A DNA stretch of 24,359 bases from contig JBCKUK010000019.1 in the NCBI GenBank assembly GCA_038924905.1, positions 1 through 24,359 on the forward strand, written 5' to 3'. This stretch comes from JBCKUK01 sp038924905 (lineage in GTDB: Bacteria > Pseudomonadota > Gammaproteobacteria > Burkholderiales > Methylophilaceae). This document shows, piece after piece, positions 13,572 to 20,445 of the stretch. Position 1 is the stretch's first letter. Every line of letters begins with the position of its first letter. Under the pieces are notes generated by a model, which saw only the letters and a program-made list of their open reading frames with translations, had not been told where the DNA came from and made no database searches. The position numbers and the translations under genes are program-made.

Positions 13572-14645
13572 ATGAAATTTATTGATGAAGCGACGATAAA
13601 GGTGTACGCTGGCGATGGCGGCAACGGCGTAGCCACGTTCCGACGCGAGAAATATGAGCCAATGGGCGGCCCCAGTGGCGGCGACGGCGCGCGCGGAGGT
13701 TCTATTTATGCAATCGCCGACCGCAATATCAACACCCTGGTTGATTACCGCTACACGCGTGTTTTTCGCGCGCAACGCGGCGAAAACGGACGCAGTGCCG
13801 ATTGTTATGGCGCGCGCGGTGAAGATATGCTGCTTCGCGTACCGGTGGGTACGGTGATTTTAGATAAAAGCAGCGGGCAAATCATTGCTGATTTGGCCGA
13901 AGACGGTGAAAAAGTATTGCTGGCCAAAGGCGGTGCCCATGGCTTGGGCAATATCCATTTCAAATCCAGTGTCAACCGTGCGCCTCGTCAATGCACCAAA
14001 GGTGAGCCGGGCGAGGAGTTTGAGCTTTATCTGGAGCTAAAAGTATTGGCCGATGTGGGTCTGCTGGGTATGCCAAACGCAGGCAAATCAACCTTTATCC
14101 GCGCTGTATCTGCGGCCAAACCAAAAGTAGCCGATTACCCATTTACTACCCTGCGCCCTAATTTGGGCGTGGTGCGCGTAGATACCAACCGTAGTTTTGT
14201 GATTGCTGATGTACCGGGCCTGATTGAAGGCGCCGCAGAAGGCGCCGGTCTTGGGCACCAGTTTTTACGCCATTTACAGCGCACCCGACTTTTGTTGCAT
14301 CTGGTGGATATTGCGCCGTTTGACGAGGCAACCAATCCGGTGAAAGAGGCGAAAGCGATTGTCCAAGAGCTGAAGAAATACGACGAAGAACTTTACAATA
14401 AGCCACGTTGGCTTGTGCTGAATAAAGTGGATATGCTGTCCGATGTGGAAACGCACGTGAGCAAGTTTGTAAAAGCGTTTGGCTGGAAGGATCGCGTTTT
14501 TGCCATTTCGGCAATCAATGGCATAGGCTGTAAAGAGCTGACTTATGCCCTCATGGAGCATCTTGAAAGCGCCAGAGCAGCAGAAGATAAATCAACAAAA
14601 CAAAATGACGAACTCGGCAATGAATACCCAATCCCTAGTGCTTGA
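13572..14645 (+). CDS. obgE: GTPase ObgE/CgtA
   Basis: A 357-residue Obg GTPase, which acts in late 50S ribosome assembly and stress/growth control. The N-terminal glycine-rich Obg fold (residues 1-158) has MKFIDEATIKVYAGDGGNG and GGPSGGDGARGG. The G domain follows with G1 GMPNAGKST at 166-174, switch I around DYPFTTLRPNLGVV, G3 DVPGLIEGA, and G4 NKVD. A short charged C-terminal tail ends in IPSA. The start is set by the family N-terminus; the preceding bases (GCCATTTTAGAT) give almost no Shine-Dalgarno. The 3' end overlaps proB by 41 bases. rplU-rpmA-obgE-proB is a conserved order. Confidence 0.97.
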   Translation: MKFIDEATIKVYAGDGGNGVATFRREKYEPMGGPSGGDGARGGSIYAIADRNINTLVDYRYTRVFRAQRGENGRSADCYGARGEDMLLRVPVGTVILDKSSGQIIADLAEDGEKVLLAKGGAHGLGNIHFKSSVNRAPRQCTKGEPGEEFELYLELKVLADVGLLGMPNAGKSTFIRAVSAAKPKVADYPFTTLRPNLGVVRVDTNRSFVIADVPGLIEGAAEGAGLGHQFLRHLQRTRLLLHLVDIAPFDEATNPVKEAKAIVQELKKYDEELYNKPRWLVLNKVDMLSDVETHVSKFVKAFGWKDRVFAISAINGIGCKELTYALMEHLESARAAEDKSTKQNDELGNEYPIPSA

Positions 14646-15744
14646 TGCTAAATGCCTGGTGGTTAAAGTTGGCTCCAGCTTGGTCACCAATAACGGTGAG
14701 GGCCTGGATCGGGCTGCGATTGCCGCGTGGGTTGGGCAAATTGCCCGCCTGGTTAAAGAAAAAAAACAGGTCGTGCTGGTTTCCAGCGGCGCCGTGGCCG
14801 AGGGCATGCAGCGCCTGGGCTGGAAAAAACGCCCAACCGCAATCAATGAACTGCAAGCCGCAGCAGCAGTGGGCCAGATGGGCTTGGTGCAGATGTATGA
14901 ATCCTGTTTTAGCGAGCATAGCCTGCACACCGCGCAGGTATTGCTCACGCATGACGACCTTACTGACCGTAAGCGCTACCTTAATGCCCGCAGTACGTTA
15001 CGCACCCTGCTGGATTTGAAAGTCATCCCCATCATTAATGAGAATGACACGGTGGTGACCGATGAAATCCGCTTTGGCGACAACGACACACTGGCTTCCC
15101 TGGTGGCTAACCTGATTGAAGCCGATGTGCTGGTAATTTTGACCGACCAGCCTGGCCTGTACTCAGCCGACCCACGTAAAAATAAAGACGCAAAATTTAT
15201 CCAACATGCCACCGCAGGGGCATTAGAACTGGAGAACATGGCGGGTGGTGTTGGCAGCACGATTGGTAGCGGCGGTATGCTGACCAAAGTGCTGGCTGCC
15301 AAGCGCGCAGCGCGCAGCGGTGCGCATACGGTGATTGCCTCAGGCCGTGAAAAAGATGTGCTGCTAAGGCTGGCAGCGGGTGAGCTATTGGGCACGCATT
15401 TGCACGCCGAACAAATCAAGACGCTTGCCAAAAAACAATGGCTGGCAGACCACTTGCGCCTTGGCGGCCAGGTAGTGCTGGATGCCGGCGCAATAAAAGC
15501 CTTGCTGGAAGACGGCAAAAGCCTGTTACCGATTGGCGTAACCACCGTGCAAGGCGAGTTTGAGCGCGGCGATGTGGTCGCTTGTGTGGATGCGGAAGGG
15601 CGCGAAATTGCACGTGGTCTGGTGAATTACAGTGCGGCAGAAACCGCGCGTATTTTGCGCCGTAAAAGCACGGAAATTGAAGCCATTCTTGGCTATGTGG
15701 ATGCGGCAGAACTGATACACCGTGACAACCTGGTTTTACGTTAA
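14605..15744 (+). CDS. proB: Glutamate 5-kinase
   Basis: A 379-residue ProB, which phosphorylates glutamate in the first step of proline synthesis and is feedback-inhibited by proline. The amino-acid kinase domain shows VVKVGSSLVTNNGEGLD, VSSGAVAEGMQRLGW, PIINENDTVVTDEIRFGDND and GSTIGSGGMLTKVLAAKRAA. A C-terminal PUA domain (~residues 280-370) contains GQVVLDAGAIKALL and ERGDVVACVD. ATG 14605 is chosen, with ATG 14620 as an alternative; starts farther upstream add unconserved residues. The start lies within obgE, which suggests translational coupling. purE follows 29 bases downstream. Confidence 0.95.
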   Translation: MTNSAMNTQSLVLDAKCLVVKVGSSLVTNNGEGLDRAAIAAWVGQIARLVKEKKQVVLVSSGAVAEGMQRLGWKKRPTAINELQAAAAVGQMGLVQMYESCFSEHSLHTAQVLLTHDDLTDRKRYLNARSTLRTLLDLKVIPIINENDTVVTDEIRFGDNDTLASLVANLIEADVLVILTDQPGLYSADPRKNKDAKFIQHATAGALELENMAGGVGSTIGSGGMLTKVLAAKRAARSGAHTVIASGREKDVLLRLAAGELLGTHLHAEQIKTLAKKQWLADHLRLGGQVVLDAGAIKALLEDGKSLLPIGVTTVQGEFERGDVVACVDAEGREIARGLVNYSAAETARILRRKSTEIEAILGYVDAAELIHRDNLVLR

Positions 15745-15773
15745 AATTAGCGCCTAAAGACATCGGAGATAGC

Positions 15774-16301
15774 ATGTCCAACAAACAGCCAAAGAAGCAA
15801 AAAACAGCTAATAAACCACTAGTTGCCATCATCATGGGCTCGGATAGTGATTGGCCGGTGATGAAGGCCGCTGCCCAGATATTGGCAGACTTTGGGGTTG
15901 AATATGACGCGCGCGTCGTGTCTGCTCACCGCACGCCAGATTTGATGTTCAAGTTTGCCGAAAATGCAGCCAAGGATGGCTTTCAGGTAATTATTGCCGG
16001 TGCCGGCGGTGCCGCGCACCTGCCCGGCATGGTGGCTTCCAAGACTACCTTGCCTGTGCTTGGCGTGCCCGTGCCTTCCAAGCATTTACAAGGGCAGGAC
16101 TCTCTGCTTTCCATCGTACAAATGCCTAGGGGCATCCCGGTTGCCACCTTTGCCATTGGCGAAACAGGCGCAGCCAATGCCGGTTTGTTCGCGGTTTCGG
16201 TGCTGGCGAACCATGATGCGGCACTGGCAAAAAAACTTAACGCCTTTCGCGCTGCGCAGGTGGAAAAAGTTCACGCCATGCAGTTGCCGGAGCAACCTTG
16301 A
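15774..16301 (+). CDS. purE: N5-carboxyaminoimidazole ribonucleotide mutase PurE
   Basis: A 175-residue class I PurE, which converts N5-CAIR to CAIR in purine synthesis. It has GSDSDW (22-27), SAHRTP (50-55, with the active-site His52), AGAGGAAHLPGM and PSKHLQGQDSLLSIVQMPRGIPV. A lysine-rich extension of ~14 residues precedes the core. GGAG stands before the ATG with good spacing. The stop codon overlaps the purK start, as is typical of coupled purE-purK pairs. Confidence 0.97.
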   Translation: MSNKQPKKQKTANKPLVAIIMGSDSDWPVMKAAAQILADFGVEYDARVVSAHRTPDLMFKFAENAAKDGFQVIIAGAGGAAHLPGMVASKTTLPVLGVPVPSKHLQGQDSLLSIVQMPRGIPVATFAIGETGAANAGLFAVSVLANHDAALAKKLNAFRAAQVEKVHAMQLPEQP

Positions 16302-17452
16302 GTTTAGATAAGACAATTCTCCCGCCCGCAATGCTGGGCATGTTAGGCGGCGGCCAGCTAGGCCGCTTTTTCGTGATCGCCGCGCATGAGATGGGCTACA
16401 AAGTGACAGTGCTGGACCCCGATAAAAACAGTCCAGCAGTCAAGATTGCCGACGTGTACCTGTGCGCTGCTTTTGACGATGCAAAGGCGCTGAGCGAAAT
16501 GGCAAGCAGCTGTGAGGCAGTGACCACAGAGTTTGAGAATGTTCCGGCGGCGTCACTGGAATATCTTGCGCAAACCATCACGGTCAGGCCGTCCGCAAAA
16601 GCGGTAGCCATCGTGCAAAACCGTGTTTTGGAAAAAAACTTCTTGCGAGATGCGGGTTTCCCCGTCGTCCCCTATGCAGTTGTTCACGCCGCACAAGAGC
16701 TTCCGGAGTCCGGCAATACTCTATACCACGGCATTCTCAAGGTGGCGCGCTTTGGCTACGATGGCAAGGGGCAAGCTCGTGTCGCCAGCCTTGCAGAGGC
16801 GCAGGCCGCATTCGCTAGTTTTGGCAGTGAAGCGTGCGTACTGGAGCAAATGCTGACACTGGATTACGAGGTTTCCGTCATACTGGCTCGCGACGTCGAG
16901 GGTGACATTACTACTTTCCCCACTGCTGAAAACAGCCACTCAAACGGTATTCTTGATGTCAGTATTGCGCCGGCTCGCGCTCCTGAAGCGCTGCACGAAG
17001 AAGCCCATGAGCTGGCAATGGGCATTGCCGAGACGCTTGATTATGTCGGGGTGATGGCAGTCGAATTTTTTGTCAGTGAAGGCCGACTTTTTGTGAATGA
17101 GATTGCACCACGCCCTCACAACTCAGGCCATTACACGATAGACGCATGTGCCACCAACCAGTTCGAGCAGCAGGTGCGGGCTTTGGTCGGCTTGCCTCTG
17201 GGCGATCCACGCATGCATAGCTATGCGGTCATGGTGAATATACTGGGCGATATCTGGAAGGGTGGTGAGCCAGCCTGGAATAAGATTCTGGCGCATCCGC
17301 AATTAAAACTGCATCTTTATGGTAAACATGAGGCGCGTGCGGGCCGCAAAATGGGGCATTTCACCATGTTGGGCAAGGATGTTGAAACAGTCGTTGCGTT
17401 GGCGATGCAAGCGCGTCGCGAGCTTGGTATAGGGCTGGAGCAGAATTGGTGA
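16298..17452 (+). CDS. purK: N5-carboxyaminoimidazole ribonucleotide synthase PurK (TTG start)
   Basis: A 384-residue ATP-grasp enzyme making N5-CAIR from AIR, ATP and bicarbonate. The N-terminal LGMLGGGQLGRFF, the ATP-grasp stretches (KVARFGYDGKGQ, VLEQMLTLDYEVSVILARD) and the C-terminal NEIAPRPHNSGHYTIDAC are all clear. The start is TTG at 16298, sharing two bases with the purE stop and preceded by CCGGAG; the next in-frame ATG (residue 12) would remove the start of the first strand. PurE and PurK act consecutively, which agrees with the coupled start. A strong terminator follows 14 bases after the stop. Confidence 0.96.
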   Translation: MSLDKTILPPAMLGMLGGGQLGRFFVIAAHEMGYKVTVLDPDKNSPAVKIADVYLCAAFDDAKALSEMASSCEAVTTEFENVPAASLEYLAQTITVRPSAKAVAIVQNRVLEKNFLRDAGFPVVPYAVVHAAQELPESGNTLYHGILKVARFGYDGKGQARVASLAEAQAAFASFGSEACVLEQMLTLDYEVSVILARDVEGDITTFPTAENSHSNGILDVSIAPARAPEALHEEAHELAMGIAETLDYVGVMAVEFFVSEGRLFVNEIAPRPHNSGHYTIDACATNQFEQQVRALVGLPLGDPRMHSYAVMVNILGDIWKGGEPAWNKILAHPQLKLHLYGKHEARAGRKMGHFTMLGKDVETVVALAMQARRELGIGLEQNW

Positions 17453-17466
17453 TGAGCGAGAAGAAT

Positions 17467-17495
17467 AAAAAAGCCGCGATCTACGCGGCTTTTTT
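17467..17495. terminator. Bidirectional Rho-independent terminator between purK and rpsT
   Basis: AAAAAAGCCGCG (17467-17478) and CGCGGCTTTTTT (17484-17495) form a perfect 12-bp inverted repeat around ATCTA, with T-runs in both directions. It can end transcription of both purK (+) and rpsT (-). Confidence 0.92.
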
Positions 17496-17514
17496 ATAAG
17501 AAATTCTTAAGAAC

Positions 17515-17778
17515 TTATGCCATTGCCTTGATTGCAGCGTTCAGGCGGCTTTTATGACGTGCAGCCTTGTTCTTGTGTATGATTTTTTTATCAGCGATAC
17601 GGTCAATCACACTGACGTTTTCAGCGAAAGATGCAGCTGCTGCCTTCTTGTCACCGGCTTCTACAGCCTTGGTGATTTTCTTGACTGCAGAGCGCAGCAT
17701 AGTGCGCAGGCTGGCGTTATGCGCATTTGTTTTTACTGCCTGACGAGCACGTTTTCTCGCCTGTATGGTGTTTGCCAT
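17515..17778 (-). CDS. rpsT: 30S ribosomal protein S20
   Basis: An 87-residue, Lys/Ala-rich S20 that binds 16S rRNA early in 30S assembly: MANTIQARKRARQ, SLRTMLRSAVKKI, GVIDRIA-like SVIDRIADKKIIHKNKAARHKSRLN. ATG at 17778 has a good AAGGA six bases upstream; a longer frame to 17835 is rejected because the family starts at MANTIQ. It stands alone, divergent from murJ, with its own promoter and terminator. The rpsT-murJ-ribF-ileS-lspA neighbourhood is widely conserved. Confidence 0.97.
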   Translation of the reverse strand: MANTIQARKRARQAVKTNAHNASLRTMLRSAVKKITKAVEAGDKKAAAASFAENVSVIDRIADKKIIHKNKAARHKSRLNAAIKAMA

Positions 17779-17815
17779 GCTGAATCCTTGGTGAATAAAT
17801 AATTCTAAGGCCGCG

Positions 17816-17844
17816 ATTCTAGCCATAAACCACAATTAATGCAA
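17816..17844 (-). promoter_or_regulatory. rpsT promoter
   Basis: On the minus strand TTGCAT (17844-17839), 17 bases, TAGAAT (17821-17816), about 38 bases before the rpsT ATG. Good sigma-70 spacing. Confidence 0.6.
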
Positions 17845-17885
17845 GACAGAATGCGGCTTGCTTAAGACCGACATGTTAAAATGCC

Positions 17886-17900
17886 GCTTAAAATTTAAGC
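17886..17900. promoter_or_regulatory. 15-bp palindrome upstream of murJ
   Basis: GCTTAAAATTTAAGC is a 7-bp inverted repeat with a one-base centre, in the spacer between rpsT and murJ. It may be an operator or part of the murJ promoter region. Function unknown. Confidence 0.3.
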
Positions 17901-17952
17901 CGTCTTTTCTCTCTATTGCATAATATTAATTGATGAAGCCGCCAAAAGACCC

Positions 17953-19497
17953 ATGAATCTCTTAAAAGCCCTGGCTACCGTTGGTAGCATGACTTTTCTC
18001 TCTCGCATATTGGGGTTCGTGCGTGATACGCTGATTGCGCGAGTATTCGGTGCAGGCCTTTATACTGACGCTTTTTTTGTGGCTTTCAAAATTCCCAATT
18101 TGTTACGTCGGCTGTTCGCAGAGGGTGCATTTTCCCAGGCTTTTGTGCCGGTGCTGGCAGAGTACAAGAATCGTCGTGGGCATGATGATACCCACGCCCT
18201 AATCAATCATGTTGCCACACTACTCGGCCTGGCACTCATGGTGGTCACGCTGCTAGGCATTCTTGCCGCGCCTCTTGTTGCTTATATCAGTGCGCCTGGC
18301 TTTGCAGCAGAGCCAGAAAAGTTAGCACTCACCATCGATATGCTGCGCATCATTTTCCCCTACATTTTCTTCATCTCGCTGGTGTCGTTGGCGGGCGGCG
18401 TACTCAATACTTATAATCGTTTTTCGGTGCCAGCTTTTACGCCGGTTTGGCTCAATCTCTCGTTCATTGTCGCCGCACTGTTTTTTGCCGATTATTTTAA
18501 CCAGCCGATTATGGTGTTGGCGTGGGCAGTGTTTGTTGGCGGGGTGTTGCAGCTCGCTTTTCAGGTGCCGTTTCTGGTCAAAATTGGCCTCGTTCCAAAA
18601 TTCAGTTTAAATCTGCATGACGAAGGTGTTTGGCGGATTCTGAAGCTCATGGGGCCAGCCGTATTCGGTGTTTCCATCTCGCAAATATCGCTTCTCATTA
18701 ATACCATTTTTGCTTCGTTCCTGGCTTCCGGCAGCGTGTCCTGGCTGTATTATGCCGACCGTTTAATGGAGTTTCCCGCTGGCATGCTGGGCGTGGCGCT
18801 GGGGACGATTTTATTGCCAAGCTTGTCCAAATCGTTTGCTGATAAGGCCGACGGTGAATACTCCGAACTGCTGGATTGGGGCTTGCGCCTGACCTTTATC
18901 CTGGCCTTGCCTGCGGCTGTGGCGCTGGCTGTACTGGCTGTGCCGCTAGTCACTAGTTTGTTTCACTATGGGGCATTTACCGAGCATGATATGTGGATGA
19001 CGCGGCAAGCCTTGATGGCTTACAGCCTGGGTTTGTTGGGTTTGATTCTGGTTAAAGTGCTGGCACCGGCTTTCTACTCACGGCAAAACATCAAGACCCC
19101 GGTGAAAATTGCAATTTTTACCCTATGCGCTACGCAGCTCATGAATATTGTTTTTGTGTTTGGAGTTGACCTTGAGCATGCCGGACTGGCACTTTCCATT
19201 GGTCTTGGCGCTTGCATCAATGCCGGGCTGCTGTATTACCATTTGCGCAAAGCTGATGTCTACAAGCCACAGCCGGGCTGGACTATGTTTATGCTTAAAC
19301 TACTGGTCGCGGTAACGGCGATGGCCGCAGTTTTATATGTGGCTACAGGTTCGAGCGAGGCCTGGTTACAGTATAAGGTCGCACAAAAGCTACTGCATCT
19401 TGCCGGCTTGGTAGCACTTGGCGCCGTTACCAATTTTGGTGTTTTGTGGTTACTGGGTATACGCGTAAAAGATTTTATGCGGCGCGTCGTTGTTTAG
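17953..19497 (+). CDS. murJ: Lipid II flippase MurJ
   Basis: A 514-residue inner-membrane protein with about 14 hydrophobic helices, the MOP-superfamily flippase that carries lipid II across the membrane for peptidoglycan synthesis. Family motifs include the N-terminal SMTFLSRILGFVRDTLIARVFG, AFKIPNLLRRLFAEGAFSQAFVP, and the central WLYYADRLMEFPAGMLGVALGTILLPSLS. Length is typical (510-520). ribF begins 19 bases after its stop; murJ-ribF adjacency is common in beta- and gammaproteobacteria. Confidence 0.96.
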   Translation: MNLLKALATVGSMTFLSRILGFVRDTLIARVFGAGLYTDAFFVAFKIPNLLRRLFAEGAFSQAFVPVLAEYKNRRGHDDTHALINHVATLLGLALMVVTLLGILAAPLVAYISAPGFAAEPEKLALTIDMLRIIFPYIFFISLVSLAGGVLNTYNRFSVPAFTPVWLNLSFIVAALFFADYFNQPIMVLAWAVFVGGVLQLAFQVPFLVKIGLVPKFSLNLHDEGVWRILKLMGPAVFGVSISQISLLINTIFASFLASGSVSWLYYADRLMEFPAGMLGVALGTILLPSLSKSFADKADGEYSELLDWGLRLTFILALPAAVALAVLAVPLVTSLFHYGAFTEHDMWMTRQALMAYSLGLLGLILVKVLAPAFYSRQNIKTPVKIAIFTLCATQLMNIVFVFGVDLEHAGLALSIGLGACINAGLLYYHLRKADVYKPQPGWTMFMLKLLVAVTAMAAVLYVATGSSEAWLQYKVAQKLLHLAGLVALGAVTNFGVLWLLGIRVKDFMRRVVV

Positions 19498-19516
19498 CGA
19501 AATCATAGTTAAAGCA

Positions 19517-20428
19517 ATGCAAGTTTTCCGTCATTTTCCTCAGCAAGTTGCGCACCCTGTCGCCCTCGCCATTGGTAATTTCGATGGCATGCATTTGGGC
19601 CATCAGGCTCTATTGAAAGGCCTCCTGGCAACTGCGCAGGCGAAAAATTTAAAGTCCGCAGTGATGACCTTAGAGCCGCATCCGCGTGAGTTTTTCACGC
19701 CAGACCAGGCGCCGACCAGGCTGACATCGTTACGAGAAAAACTGGAGTTGTTTGCTGAAGCGGGGGTTGAGCAAGTGTACGTTTGCCGTTTTACCAGCCG
19801 CTTTGCCAAGGTGACGGCTGAGGCTTTTATGCAGGATATTTTACGAGGCTCGCTCAATACACGTGCTGTGCTGGCGGGCGAGGATTTCCGGTTTGGTGCC
19901 GGACGTAAGGGCACAATTGCAGATTTTAAAACCGCCGGATTTGATTTGATCAGCCTACCCAATATTGAGCATGACGGCCAGCGCGTTTCCAGCACGGCAG
20001 TACGTAAGGCGCTCGCCACGGGCAATCTGGTCACGGCCGCTACATTGCTTGGCCGGTCTTACAGCATCAGTGGCAAGGTGGTGCATGGCGATAAATTAGG
20101 GCGTGAGCTGGGTTACCCCACTGCCAATGTGCACATCCGGCACGACAGGCCGCCGCTCCTAGGCATCTATGCGGTAAAATTGGAAGGCTTGGCGGGTGGT
20201 GAATTGCCGGGTGTAGCCAGTTTGGGTCTCAGGCCAACCGTGAAGCGTGACGGCAAACCCACGCTGGAAGTGCATTTGTTCGATTTTAATCAAGATATTT
20301 ATGGTGCCCATGTGCGCGTAAAATTCTTGCACAAAATCCGCGACGAAATGAAGTTTGCCAATGTGGAAACGCTCAGGCAATGGATGATTGCCGATGAGCG
20401 GGTGGCAAGAGAATATTTTAGAAACTAA
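19517..20428 (+). CDS. ribF: Bifunctional riboflavin kinase / FMN adenylyltransferase
   Basis: A 303-residue RibF that makes FMN and then FAD. The N-terminal nucleotidyltransferase has GNFDGMHLGH at 20-29 and EPHPREFF; further signatures are GEDFRFGAGRKG and SSTAVRKAL. The C-terminal flavokinase domain shows GYPTAN at 199-204 and the GLRPTV/LEVHLFDFNQDIYG stretch. ATG 19517 gives the standard MQVFRHF-like start. A TTG at 19490, inside the end of murJ, would add nine unconserved residues and is rejected. No FMN riboswitch is visible upstream. ileS follows after 17 bases. Confidence 0.94.
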   Translation: MQVFRHFPQQVAHPVALAIGNFDGMHLGHQALLKGLLATAQAKNLKSAVMTLEPHPREFFTPDQAPTRLTSLREKLELFAEAGVEQVYVCRFTSRFAKVTAEAFMQDILRGSLNTRAVLAGEDFRFGAGRKGTIADFKTAGFDLISLPNIEHDGQRVSSTAVRKALATGNLVTAATLLGRSYSISGKVVHGDKLGRELGYPTANVHIRHDRPPLLGIYAVKLEGLAGGELPGVASLGLRPTVKRDGKPTLEVHLFDFNQDIYGAHVRVKFLHKIRDEMKFANVETLRQWMIADERVAREYFRN

Positions 20429-20445
20429 TAAATTAAAAACTCAAA

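Noticed and set aside
14545..14604. Upstream start adding 20 residues to proB
   Set aside because: The added residues lie fully within obgE and do not match the ProB N-terminus.
17779..17835. Longer N-terminus for rpsT
   Set aside because: S20 begins MANTIQ and AAGGA is correctly placed for 17778; the extension runs over the promoter -10.
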